The notes under the pieces were generated by a model. That model had not been told where the DNA came from. It made no database searches and saw only the letters and a program-made list of their open reading frames with translations. DNA of 64,000 nucleotides. Source: Bretschneidera sinensis. Its lineage: Eukaryota; Streptophyta; Magnoliopsida; Brassicales; Akaniaceae. How positions within the stretch are numbered: position 1 is the first letter of the stretch; the number at the start of each line of letters is the position of its first letter. Shown in pieces: positions 21,058-36,525 of the stretch. A program made the translations under genes and the position numbers. The stretch spans positions 21,501,227-21,565,226 of the forward strand of contig CM043703.1 of NCBI GenBank assembly GCA_023935145.1. The letters run 5' to 3'.

Positions 21058-24000
21058 TTAGGCAAATATGACAATAGTACTCCTAACCTTGTTCTTTCCA
21101 TCTGACCGTTAAAGCAACGCAGAGATACTGCGATTAACTTCCAATGGTCCTCCTGAGACTGTCACATGAAACTGCAGTTTCTCATTCACTTATTTGAATG
21201 ATAAGATTTTGGGAGTAACAGTGATACTGAGATGAGAAGGGGAGTTGATTTTTGCTTTGTAAATGGAATTAGACTTCCCTACGTTTGTGACTGTTCTTGG
21301 AAACACCACACTGAAATGCTTCTTTGGCGCCACTTTAAAATTATATGGTAGGGTAGTTCAAGTCCTTTGCGCTGTTGTTATTGTTAGAGCAGACGACAAC
21401 ATCATCTCCCGAGATGAGCTTTATCAGTAAGACATGGTAGGGTAGTTCAAGTCCTTCACTGCAACGAAATTTTAAGTAGTCACTCTCTTTTGCATCATAA
21501 ACTAGGCCTGGATTAATTGCTTGCTCTGGATTTAACTTTCCTGCTCCATAGGAAAATTCGGCTTCTGGGTTTTTTTTTCAGCACTCATGGGGGATGCCGA
21601 AAACAATAGAGAAGCAAATTAATCCACAACACAAAGTAAATAATTTTAGTGACATTATACAGCAAACTTTTTCCCCATTTCTTTTACTCAGATAAAAACT
21701 CTGAAATCATGTATCACTAGTCAAATAATCACTTGTCTGTCTTGTATGATCAAGGAACAACAAATCCTATCTTCAATATTTGATTTTACAACTTCTCTTA
21801 ACAGTTTTTTCCCTTATCAATGTAATTTAAAACTTTTTTGGGTTGCTACAGAACAAATAAATTTCATTTGATTGCACATCAAAGTTATTAAGGAAAAGGG
21901 AGGACTTAGGAAGTAATAATATGACAAACAATTAGTAATCTTTTTTTTACATAGAAAAAATCGAAACTAGAAGATAAAGAGTCTTGTTAGAAAACATTAC
22001 CCGTTGTCATCAGAGCGGATTTAGTGGCGGATGGAGACCATGAAGGATGAAATGACTTGATATAAAGAGCAGCTCCAGTTGCATGAGTGCATGCCATAGA
22101 AGTTCCGGAGATTATATTAAATGCTGATGAATATTTGTCAATTGGGAAAAGTGATGGACTACTTTTGGAGGGTAAGTTTTTGCTTAGCACAGGTCCATGA
22201 AAGGTATATGTTATGAGAATCTATCTCACCATTAAATAGCATGAGAAGAGAGAAAATAATATATTTTATTTTCATTCCAGAGTCGGATGGACCTTGTGCC
22301 ATTTATCTTTCATGGGCCCGGACTAGACAAGAATTTTTCCTTTTGCAGACAATGTAACCAATTTATCAACTCCAAGAGCAGTAATATCTGGCTGTAATTT
22401 GCACTCAAGAAATCTCACTAAATCACATTGTTAATCCACATTAAAAACTAACAATGTTTGTAAAAAATGAATTTTACAAATTTTATGGAATTCATTTGCA
22501 ATTCCATAGTTTATTGAATTTGGAAAGCTAATAAACTTTGGAATTTATTTATAAACGAGTTCACTATCAAATTGAATAAGCTGGTAACAAATCTTATGAA
22601 AATCCTATCTCCAAATGAAATAAATTTCATACTTCATCCGTAACAAATCCTATCAAAATGTTTGCAAAACTGGTTTCCTAATTTCCTATATTTAGTGGAA
22701 TTAACAAATAGTTCAAATATATTATCTTAAGAATGTCAGGAGTAAGTGCAGTTGGCGCCCTTGCAGAGTCTATAGCTACAATTGGAGCTTCTGGGCCATG
22801 AATGCAGATGCTTTTATGTAGTTTCTCTACTGGATTTCTGCTTAAATATTCCAAATTCCTGAGGTTACTAAAAATGCTTTTATTTGTTTTGAAATATATA
22901 AATTCCACAATCTTACCTTGTTTTGTTCACAAAATTCTTTACTTTCTCTCCTCTATTGTGGTCACACAAGTGCCAGGTAAAGGAATTGGGCATGATTTGT
23001 AGTTGAAAACTCGAAATCATCGTTACTCGGATTACAACTTGAGCACCAGTTTCACTATCTAGCTCCACTGCCAGTGATGAGTGGCAGATAAAATTCTTTT
23101 CTTTCGTTGTATTGCTGACCAGTTTAGGATTACCTAGGTATCATGAACACCACATTATTAGTTCTATTTTAAAAAAGAAAACTATTAATTGTATATTTAA
23201 TATTATGTACAAAGTATCCCAATTATTTTTTCTTGAAATTGCACACAAGAGGTGCAATACAAAATACTATGGGTGATCGCATTTTAAAGCAGTTAACAAG
23301 AAAGTAGAGAAAGAGAGAGAGAATAGGATATGAAGGACATTGAACAACTTAAAAACAAAGGATGAGAACATAACACCTTAAGGAACAATTGGCTGTTCCA
23401 ACCAAGCTAACCATAAATCATTCTAATGGAAATCTGGACACCATCTTCATGTGAGGATAGTTATGAAATCTATTAAATGTGTTTGATTGTACTAAGTTAT
23501 TACTACTCTCATTTTACGTTTGTTTGCAGTGATGCTATATACAAATAGTAAAATGATTGACTTGATTACAATTTAATTAGCTCGTACTATCACATTACCC
23601 ATACATAAATCCATAATACTACCATACTCCATATGAAGTAGGAGAAATAACCAATATATAAATTAAACAAATAACCGCACACCGTGAAAATTGAACTTGA
23701 CACTTGTGGTCCTAGTACCTCAGTCTTAATCATTTTTAGAAGTGAATCAAAGTTTCATTGACCAGTTACTTTGACCAAGAGGAGTTGTTTGAATCATTGA
23801 TGTCTTTATTAATAAAACGCCACATATTTTTAAGAGATAAAGGTGTAACCACTAAGGCGTAGTTCAGTGGTAGAATTTGGAATTTCACAGTGTAAGGTCT
23901 CAAGTTCGACACTTCTAATGCCCCTTTGTGGTCACCATAGGGCTATTTAATTAAATCGTTTGTTTCTCTGGTGTGTCGAGTGTGGGGGGTTATGCATCTT

Positions 24001-25254
24001 GAGGTTTAGGGTCTAGGGCGTGTCCACCAAAGATGGTTGAGGTCTGACCGGTTCCTCATTTACAAAAAAAAAAGAAAAAAGTGTAACCATTTTGCCCAAT
24101 ATCCAAAATCTAAGAACTAATTACATTTAAATGCATCTGCCTGCCTTTACATACATATAATTTATGTCAAAGATATATAATTGTCTAGAACTGCCTGCAT
24201 ATCGCAAGTAGCAGGCCGTTCCACATTTTGTGTCGCTTTGTCTTATGTTATGTTATCTGGACTTCGGTATGAGTGTTAGACATGGGTACGTGCTCGAGTG
24301 TTTGAATCGTTTAATTTTTATAATTGTTTTTGTAAATTTTCTTTTAATTTGAAGTGTCGAAGTATCATACCCTTATTCGAGCATTAGGAGCCCGACACGG
24401 ATATGACAAGGTAAAGTGAAAAGTCCATATAACATAAGTCTTATGCGATCTAAACTTTCTAGCTTGTGTGATCTGTGGTACGATTGAGTCAAAATAAAGT
24501 GCCAACAAATGATCAAATTTTTATTCATATATTTTGGGGACTTAAGATGGGAGGAGAATCCAATTCACAAATTACAAGAATTGTTTTTTATGTTACAAGT
24601 GAAAATTTTTGGCAAGTCTCCTTTTTGTTGGCTTAATTGCATGAACACCAATTCCTTTGCCATTGAACTTGTCGATCGGATTCTTAAGCTAAATTAAATT
24701 TGATTATTTATCAAAGCAACATGTAAATTTCTCTCACTTGGAGCCGGTTCATTTGATTTGTTGTGTACTCCTCCTGTCAAGTTCCTTGAGCCAGGACTCT
24801 GATGAAGGTGATAGATTTGGCTAGGGTAAACACTCAGAACACCATCTGTAACTGCACTTCATTTTTCTATCTCATAGTCAAAAACAATTTCTCATCGTAT
24901 AAGATGAAAAAAAGTGAGTACAATTAATTGATGGAACTAATTTTAGTCTTACCGTTCAATTTTTTTGCCTCTCTATCAGTGAGTTTGGCTGCAAATCCAC
25001 TAATGACTATTTTGTAGCTATAAAGAAGAGATTGCTCAGGTGTCCTACGTACATGAAGTGTCATTAGAACAAAATTCATCATGGTCAGGAAGTCCATTCA
25101 AATGCTTAAAAAAAGAATACAAAATTACTTTTCTTTTACAATTTATAAATTTGCAATTTACCAGCCTTCAAGAACCTTTTTGAGAATATTAAGATGAGCA
25201 ATCCTTGTAGAATGTAGAGTGGGATTCATATATACTATATAAACCTGTATTAAT
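21058..25254 (-). pseudogene. Cucumisin-like subtilase pseudogene (R3)
   Basis: Almost a duplicate of R2: propeptide exons 25162-25254 and about 24953-25052, DGVLSVYP exon about 24732-24851, PA exon 22965-23134, Ser exon 22001-22196 with GTSMACTH, C-terminal domain to the TAA at 21058-21060. It carries the same missing catalytic exons and shared disabling changes. It cannot encode a protease. Confidence 0.85.
23852..24073 (+). mobile_element. tRNA-derived SINE in R3 intron
   Basis: Same insertion site and element as R2, with direct repeats at 23836-23851 and 24074-24089. The poly-A tail is one base longer and the right repeat has drifted. Confidence 0.76.
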
Positions 25255-27139
25255 TAATGTCACAAACTAACCATGAGTAATCAAATAAATTGTTCTACGA
25301 AGATGTGGACTTTGAAGAAAAAAAATGAAGAATTAATGACGAAGATAGTAAGAATTGTTGTGATAATTTTTCATGCCTGTCTTGGGGGCTGATCAGTCTC
25401 TGCATAGCAATAGCTATTGACAAGAAATGTTAAAAAAATTGTGAACACTGGGAGTCCTCTTGAAGGGCTCGAGTGCAGGATCATGTTGCTGTGATGCTAA
25501 TTAAATTGTGACTTTTAATCTTAGATGGAAGCTTAATTCTGCAGGAGGAATTAGTGCAGTTCGTTGTGGGAGCGTGAGTGGGAGTGGGAGTGGGAGTTGG
25601 AGTGAGAGTTAGGAGTTAGGAAATGGAGGATATGTAACCTCCTCTGTTGGGAGTTTTTTTTATGGCTCTGTTTGGGAGTTACATTATGTGGTTTTGCTTA
25701 ATGCTTAATTTCATAGAAAACATTTGCATAACTATAATAGGTACAATAAATTATCTACGTTATATTGATTGTGCGATTAAAATTAACTTACATACTCAAT
25801 TTCTTCACTGGCTGACATATATTCCATCTAGATTCTTTGAATTATTTTATGAAGTTGCATTCTCTAGTATACCACAAGTAAGCACTATTGTATTTCTATG
25901 AGGTTGCAAGTTTAAATCTCCATATATCTTATATTATTGTAAATGATTAACAAAAAAATTAATCTCAGTAGAAATTTTTTTATTCTGATGATTCACATAC
26001 CATGTCAGTAATGAAAACAAGGAAAAATCATCTTATAAATATTTTTGATCAAATGAACCTAAAACCTGTTAGGAAATTTTCTGGAGTGAGAATAAAAAAC
26101 TAGAAATGAAAGAAGATAAGAAAAACGAATTTGAGACTTCGAATCACATTAATCAATATTTTATTTGCCAATGGCAAATCTATAGAATCCCCTAAGAATT
26201 CTCTTTGAAAGAGTGAAAACTATAGCTGTATAATTTTCTGAGTTTTAAAAGAAGACAAAAACGAGAAAAAATCTGTAAAAATGGAGTTAGTTCTTTTCTG
26301 GAAGTTATTTGAAGTACTTATAGTGATTTTAAACTTCCAACAGTCAGAAAGGTCAAGAGTTATGACTTAAAAGACAACTTTTGAAGAAAAACACAACTCT
26401 TCTTGAAAACCAAATTGGGGAATTTAAATTTTTTTGAACATTATGACACAGTCGACTCTCAGTCTGTCCAAAATGACAGTCGATTGTCTCTCAAACACAG
26501 TTAACTGTCTTTTGTTTTTAAAACAAAAATTCTAACAAAACCAACATTGACTAGCTTTTGAGACCCTGGGTTCAATCATTTACCATGTCATTTAAACTTT
26601 GCCCGCTTTGAAGTTTCGGTAAGGACATTTCAGTTAGATGTGTGTCGGTTTAAAAAAATAGTGTTAGTCAAACGAGTATTGTTTGCTATAGTGAGAAAGT
26701 TCCTAACTTAAGGGATCATATCCTTGCTCGAATCATGTCCAGTTATGTTGTTGACAATAAATTAGACTACCATGTTATTTAAAAATACATCATGTTAAGT
26801 TATGTTGTTGATGCCGCAATCAAATCTACCATCAACAACACAACTAGACGAATCCACTGTCAACAATACAACTGGATAGCACAATTGGGCAAACCTACTG
26901 CCAACAGCACAACTGGACATGATCGTAATTGCACAACTGAACATAATCCCAACCGCAGAGATCTGGTCCCTTAACTTAGTATACCAATATGTAACCCTTA
27001 TTGTTGCATATTATTATTATTATTTATAGAAAAAAAGGTAGAAACAACATATTTTACCCAATAAAGGATGATTTATTCATATTAATGTTACATTTTAGTT
27101 CATCAATCACTCCACAAAGAAGTGAATATATGGAAACCT

Positions 27140-30100
27140 TTAGGCAAATATGACAATAGTACTCCTAACCTTGTTCTTTCCATCTGACCGTTAAAGCAAC
27201 GCAGAGATACTGCGATTAACTTCCAATGGTCCTCCAGAGACTGTCACATGAAACTGCAGTTTCTCATTCACTTATTTGAATGATAAGATTTTGGGAGTAA
27301 CAGTGATACTGAGATGAGAAGGGGAGTTGATTTTTGCTTTGTAAATGGAATTAGACTTCCCTACGTTTGTGACTGTTCTTGGAAACACCACACTGAAATA
27401 CTTCTTTGGCGCCACTTTAAAATTATATGGTAGGGTAGTTCAAGTCCTTTGCGCTGTTGTTATTGTTAGAGCAGACGACAACATCATCTCCAGAGATGAG
27501 CTTTATCAGTAAGACATGGTAGGGTAGTTCAAGTCCTTCACTGCAACGAAATTTTAAGTAGTCACCCTCTTTTGCATCATAAACTAGGCCTGGATTAATT
27601 GCTTGCTCTGGATTTAACTTTCCTGCTCCATAGGAAAATTCGGCTTCTGGGTTTTTTTTTCAGCATTCATGGGGGATGCCGAAAACAATAGAGAAGCAAA
27701 TTAATCCACAACACAAAGTAAATAATTTTAGTGACATTATACAGCAAACTTTTTCCCCATTTCTTTTACTCAGATAAAAACTCTGAAATCATGTATCACT
27801 AGTCAAATAATCACTTGTCTGTCTTGTATGATCAAGGAACAACAAATCCTATCTTCAATATTGATTTTACAACTTCTCTTAACAGTTTTTTCCCTTATCA
27901 ATGTAATTTAAAACTTTTTTGGGTTGCTACAGAACAAATAAATTTCATTTGATTGCACATCAAAGTTATTAAGGAAAAGGGAGGACTTAGGAAGTAATAA
28001 TATGACAAACAATTAGTAATCTTTTTTTTACATAGAAAAAATTGAAACTAGAAGATAAAGAGTCTTGTTAGAAAACATTACCCGTTGTCATCAGAGCGGA
28101 TTTAGTGGCGGATGGAGACCATGAAGGATGAAATGGCTTGATATAAAGAGCAGCTCCAGTTGCATGAGTGCATGCCATAGAAGTTCCGGAGATTATATTA
28201 AATGCTGATGAATATTTGTCAATTGGGAAAAGTGATGGACTACTTTTGGAGGGTAAGTTTTTGCTTAGCACAGGTCCATGAAAGGTATATGTTATGAGAA
28301 TCTATCTCACCATTAAATAGCATGAGAAGAGAGAAAAAAATATATTTTATTTTCATTCCAGTGTCGGATGGACCTTGTGCCATTTATCTTTCATGGGCCC
28401 GGACTAGACAAGAATTTTTCCTTTTGGAGACAATGTAACCAATTTATCAACTCCAAGAGCAGTAAGATCTGGCTGTAATATGCACTCAAGAAATCTCACT
28501 AAATCACATTGTTAATCCACATTAAAAACTAACAATGTTTGGAATAAATAAATTTTACAAATTTTATGGAATTCATTTGGAATTCCATAGTTTTGTATTT
28601 GGAAAGCAAATAAACTTTGGAATTTATTTATAAACGAGTTCACTATGAAATTGAATAAGCTTGTAACAAATCTTATGAAAATCCTATCTCCAAATGAAAT
28701 AAATTTCATACTTCATCCGTAACAAATCCTATCAAAATGTTTGCAAAACTGGTTTCCTAATTTCCTATATTTGGTGGAATTAACAAATAGCTCAAATATA
28801 TTATCTTAAGAATGTCAGGAGTAAGTGCAGCTGGCGCCTTTGCAGAGTCTATAGCTACAATTGGAGCTTCTGGGCCATGAATGCAGATGCTTTTATGTAG
28901 TTTCTCTACTGGATTTCTGCTTAAATATTCCAACTTCCTGAGGTTACTAAAAATGCTTTTATTTGTTTTGAAATATATAAATTCCACAATCTTACCTTGT
29001 TTTGTTCACAAAATTCTTTACTTTCTCTCCTCTATTGTGGTCACACAAGTGCCAGGTAAAGGAATTGGGCATGATTTGTAGTTGAAAACTCGAAATCATC
29101 ATTACTCCGGATTACAACTTGAGCACCAGTTTCACTAGCTAGCTCCACTGCCAGTGATGAGTGGCAGATAACATTCTTTTCTTTCGTCGTATTGCTGACC
29201 AGTTTAGGATTACCTAGGTATCATGAACGCCACATTATTAGTTCTATTTTAAAAAAGAAAACTATTAATTGTATATTTAATATTATGTACAAAGTATCCC
29301 AATTATTTTTTCTTGAAATTGCACACAAGAGGTGCAATACAAAATACTATGGGTGATCGCATTTTAAAGCAGTTAACAAGAAAGTAGAGAAAGAGAGAGA
29401 GAATAGGATATGAAGGACATTGAACAACTTAAAAACAAATGATGAGAACATAACACCTTAAGGAACAATTGGCTGTTCCAACCAAGCTAACCATAAATCA
29501 TTCTAATGGAAATCTGGACACCATCTTCATGTGAGGATAGTTATGAAATCTATTAAATGTGTTTGATTGTACTAAGTTATTACTACTCTCATTTTACGTT
29601 TGTTTGAAGTGATGCTATATACAAATAGTAAATGATTGACTTGATTACAATTTAATTAGCTCGTACTATCACATTACCCATACATGAATCCATAATACTA
29701 CCATAATCCATATGAAGTGGGAGAAATAACCAATATATAAATTAAACAAATAACTGCACACCGTGAAAATTGAACTTGACACTTGTGGTCCTAGTACCTC
29801 AGTCTTAATCATTTTTAGAAGTGAATCAAAGTTTCATTGACCGGTTACTTTGACCAAGAGGAGTTGTTTGAATCATTGATGTCTTTATTAATAAAACAGC
29901 ACATATTTTTAAGAGATAATGGTGTAACCACTAAGGCATAGTTCAGTGGTAGAATTTGGAATTTCACAGTGTAAGGTCTCAAGTTTGACACTTCTAATGC
30001 CCCTTTGTGGTCACCATAGGGCAATTTAATTAAATCGTTTGTTTCTCTGGTGTGGGGGGTTATGCATCTTGAGGTTTAGGGTCTAGGGCATGTCCACCAA

Positions 30101-31108
30101 AGATGGTTGAGGTCTGATCGGTTCCTCATTTACAAAAAAAAAGAAAAAAGTGTAACCATTTTGCCCAATATCCAAAATCTAGGAACTAATTACATTTAAA
30201 TGCATCTGCCTGCCTCTACATACATATAATTTATGTCAAAGATATATAATTGTCTAGAACTGCCTGCATATAGCAAGTAGCAGGCCGTTCCACATTTTGT
30301 GTCGCTTTGTCTTATGTTATGTTATCTGGACTTCGGTATGAGTGTTAGACATGGGTACGTGCTCAAGTGTTTGAATCGTTTAATTTTTATAATTTTTTTT
30401 GTAAATTTTCTTTTAATTTGAAGTGTCCAAGTATCATACCCTTATTCGAGCGTTAGGAGCCCGACACGGATATGACAAGGTAAAGTGAAAAGTCCATATA
30501 AAATAAGTCTTATGCGATCTAAACTTTCTAGCTTGTGTGATCTGTGGTACGATTGAGTCAAAATAAAGTGCCAACAAATGATCCAATTTTTATTCATATA
30601 TTTGGGGGATTTAAGATGGGAAGAGAATCCAATTCACAAATTACAAGAATAGTTTTTCATGTTACAAGTGAAAATTTTTGGCAAGTCTCCTTTTTGTTGG
30701 CTTAATTGCATGAACACCAATTCCTTTGCCATTGAACTTGTCGATCGGATTCTTAAGCTAAATTAAATTTGATTATCTATGAAAACAACATGTAAATTTC
30801 TCTCACTTGGAGCCGGTTCATTTGATTTGTTGTGTACTCCTCCTGTCAAGTTCCTTGAGCCAGGACTCTGATGAAGGTGATAGATTTGGCTAGGGTAAAC
30901 ACTCAGAACACCATCTGTAAGTGCACTTCATTTTTCTATCTCATAGTCAAAAACAATTTCTCATCGTATAAGATGAAAAAAAGTGAGTACATTTAATTGA
31001 TGGAACTAATTTTAGTCTTACCGTTCAATTTTTTTGCCTCTCTATCAGTGAGTTTGGCTGCAAATCCACTAATGACTATTTTGTAGCTATAAAGAAGAGA
31101 TTGCTCAG
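27140..31108 (-). pseudogene. Cucumisin-like subtilase pseudogene (R4), 5' deleted
   Basis: Exons as in R1: Ser exon 28082-28277 (GTSMACTH), PA exon about 29044-29213, DGVLSVYP exon about 30800-30920, second propeptide exon 31022-31108 cut by the 340-base deletion, which also removed the first VYIVYM exon. The C-terminal region ends at TAA 27140-27142 and carries the shared breaks. Confidence 0.82.
29931..30142 (+). mobile_element. tRNA-derived SINE in R4 intron
   Basis: Same insertion as R1-R3, flanked by direct repeats at about 29915-29930 and 30143-30157. The sequence is closest to R1: A-box region CATAGTTCAG and no TGTCGAGTG insertion. Confidence 0.74.
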
Positions 31109-31296
31109 TCTTGGGGGCTGATCAGTCTCTGCATAGCAATAGCTATTGACAAGAAATGTTAAAAAAATTGTGAACACTGGGAGTCCTCTTGAAGGGCTCG
31201 AGTGCAGGATCATGTTGCTGTGATGCTAATTAAATTGTGACTTTTAATCTTAGATGGAAGCTTAATTCTGCAGGAGGAATTAGTGCAGTTCGTTGT

Positions 31297-31338
31297 GGGA
31301 GCGGGCGTGGGAGTGGGAGTGGGAGTGGGAGTGGGAGT
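31297..31338 (+). repeat. GGGAGT minisatellite, G-quadruplex-type
   Basis: Runs of GGG separated by three bases, at least five in a row (GGGAGTGGGAGTGGGAGTGG and onward), on the plus strand. This meets the usual G3N1-7 pattern for intramolecular quadruplexes. Shorter versions lie in R0 (3178), R2 (13440), R3 (19484), R4 (25567) and block B (49498). A GGAGG/CCTCC hairpin follows at about 31372-31389. Confidence 0.7.
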
Positions 31339-32886
31339 TGGAGTTGGAGTAGGAGTTAGGAGTTAGGAAATGGAGGATATGTAACCTCCTCTGTCGGGAG
31401 TTTTTTTTTATGGCTCTGTTTGGGAGTTACATTATGTGGTTTTGCTTAATGCTTAATTTCATAGAAAACATTTGCATAAAATAATAGGTACAATAAATTA
31501 TCTACGTTATATTGATTGTGCGATTAAATTTAACTTACATACTCAATTTCTTCACTGGCTGACATATATTCCATCTAGATTCTTTTAATTATTTTATGAA
31601 GTTCCATTCTCTAGTATACTACAAGTAAGCGCTATTGTATTTCTATGAGGTTGCAAGTTTAAATCTCCATATATCTTATATTATTGTAAATGATTAACAA
31701 AAAAATTAATCTCCGTAGAAATTTTTTTATTCTGATGATTCACATACCATGTCAGTAATGAAAACAAAGAAAAATCATCTTATAAATATTTTTGATCAAA
31801 TGAACCTAAAACCTGTTAGGAAATTTTCTGGAGTGAGAATAAAAAACTAGAAATGAAAGAAGATAAGAAAAACGAATTTGAGACTTCGAATCACATTAAT
31901 CAATATTTTATTTGCCAATGGCAAATCTATAGAATCCCCTAAGAATTCTCTTTGAAAGAGTGAAAACTATAGCTGTATAATTTTCTGAGTTTTAAAAGAA
32001 GAGAAAAAAGAGAAAAAATCTGTAAAAATGGAGTTAGTTCTTTTCTGGAAGTTATTTGCAGTACTTATAGTGATTTTAAACTTCCAACAGTCAGAAAGGT
32101 CAAGAGTTATGACTTAAAAGACAACTTTTGAAGAAAAACACAACTCTCCTTGAAAACCAAATTGGGGAATTTAAATTTTTTTGAACATTATGACACAGTC
32201 GACTCTCAGTCTGTCCAAAATGACAGTCGATTGTCTCTCAAACACAGTTAACTGTCTTTTGTTTTTAAAACAAAAATTCTAACAAAACCAACATTGACTA
32301 GCTTTTGAGACCCTGGGTTCAATCATTTACCACGTCATTTAAACTTTGCCCGCTTTGAAGTTTCGGTAAGGACATTTCAGTTAGATGTGTGTTGGTTTAA
32401 AAAAATAGTGTTAGTCAAACGAGTATTGTTTGCTATAGTGAGAAAGTTCCTAACTTAAGGGATCATATCCTTGCTCGAATCATGTCCAGTTATGTTGTTG
32501 ACAATAAATTGGACTACCATGTTATTTAAAAATACATCATGTTAAGTTATGTTGTTGATGCCGCAATCAAATCTACCATCAACAACACAACTAGACGAAT
32601 CCACTGTCAACAATACAACTGGATAGCACAATTGGGCAAACCTACTGTCAACAGCACAACTGGACATGATCGTAATTGCACAACTGAACATAATCCCAAC
32701 CGCAGAGATCTGGTCCCTTAACTTAGTAAACCAATATGTAACCCTTATTGTTGCATATTATTATTATTATTTATAGAAAAAAAGGTAGAAACAACATATT
32801 TTACCCAATAAAGGATGATTTATTCATATTAATGTTACATTTTAGTTCATCAATCACTCCACAAAGAAGTGAATATATGGAAACCT

Positions 32887-34905
<2,019 letters not shown>

Positions 34906-35334
34906 TCTCTGAGTCTTGTATGCATAAAGAAGGTATCTTTTGATTTAAAAACTTATGTTAGTGTGAACAACTCAAAGTCACATCGAAATGAATGGCGTCC
35001 TTTAGATTAAACCAATATTCCTATGTGATACGACCGGAGCCACCACACACATACAATTCTTTTAGTTCGGTGATAATTTATTTTCACTTAGCACTATTAT
35101 AGCCATGTGCTACATCTTGGTTACATGAACCTTAAGAGAGCAAACCATAATTCTCTATAAGAAGCAACATGACTCCTTCGTTCATATAGGTGAAGTTCCT
35201 CTTCCATTTCTGTTACTAGAACGCATTTTATAACTCCATTAAGAGTTTAATTCATCCTCTAAAATGTAACGAACGGTATTACCCATTAAAACCTAGGACT
35301 AGTGGTCTACTAGCATTAGGTTAGGTTGCCATCA
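34906..35334 (-). other. 3' non-coding part of the old Copia
   Basis: AT-rich sequence between the RNase H stop and the array junction. No open frame, and no match to the 5' LTR at 45326-47477, so the 3' LTR is truly missing here. Nothing else recognisable. Confidence 0.6.
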
Positions 35335-36477
35335 TTATTGACTTTGAAATAGTTTGAGCCTCATCTCTTTAGATGTCCTATTTACTAGGTCTCTTGCGAA
35401 TGCCTTAGTAAGTGGATCAGCCAAGTTCTTACTTAACTTTACATAGGCAAGTGTAATTATACCATTTTGTATCAATTGTCTCATATATTCATGTTGAATA
35501 TTGATATGTGTAAGCTTACCATTATAGGTTCTACTATAATCTCTTGATAAATTAGCTTCACTATCATAGTAAAGTGAAACAAGAGGAATTGGACTAGGCC
35601 ACAATTTGATGTCTAACAATAAATTCCTAATCCATTCGACTTCCTTCCCAGTTTCCCTTAGGGCAATAAATTCATATTCAATAGTTGAGTGGAATATACA
35701 AGTTTGTTTCTTTCTTCTCGAAGAAATTGCACCCCAACTAAGAGTGAATATCCACCCACTTGTGGATTTATTATCTCCCACGCTTGTAATCCAACTGACA
35801 TCAGTGTATCCTTCTAATACACTTAGGTAACTATTGTAAAACAGTCCCAAACCATTGGTCTTCTTGAGATATCTCATTATCCTACCAATGGCTTTCCAAT
35901 ATTCTATACTAGGATTACTAGTATATCTACTAAGTTTACACACATAATATGAAATATCTGGTCTAGTGCAGTGCATTGAATACATTAGACTACCAATAGC
36001 ACTAGTGTATTCAGGTTATGCCACTGCTCTACTAGAATTTTTCTGTAATTTAATACTTGGATCAAAATGAGTATTATACTCTTTGAAACCAATATGTTTA
36101 AACTTAGTTAACACTTTCTCAATATAGTGAGATTGACTTAAAGCATAACCCCCACTATGTTTCTTAATTTTAATTCCTAAGATTGTATCTGTTTCACCCA
36201 AGTCTTTTATCTTAAAGATATAAGACAAATACTTCTTAGTTTCATTTACTCCTTCCATGTTAGTACCAGTGATCAACATATAAACAAACTATCACACCAT
36301 AGTTTTTAGTAAATTTAGAGTAAATGCATCTATCAGCACTGTTATGTTTAAAACCGAAGGATAAAATAACAATGTTAAATTTCTTATGCCATTGTTTTGG
36401 AGCTTGTTTTAGACCATAAAGAGATTTGACTAATTTACACACTTTATTTTCATTGCCTACAGAAACAGCCCGAAGTT

Positions 36478-36525
<48 letters not shown>

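Larger units (their letters stand above)
19468..25550. repeat. Tandem array unit R3
   Basis: A full unit of 6083 bases. It is a near-identical neighbour of R2 (offset 6083) through most of its length, but its part around 20327-20892 matches R4 and R5 rather than the start of R2 (for example CCCTGGG where R1 and R2 have CCATGG). This marks a recent unequal exchange. No additional genes. Confidence 0.85.
25551..31279. repeat. Tandem array unit R4 (340-base internal deletion)
   Basis: A unit of 5729 bases. The start up to about 26975 is nearly identical to R3, while the later part resembles R1 (no TGTCGAGTG in the SINE; AAACAGCACAT before it). It lacks about 340 bases that correspond to 25040-25379 in R3, at the join CTCAG/TCTTGGG (about 31108). 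No additional genes. Confidence 0.85.
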
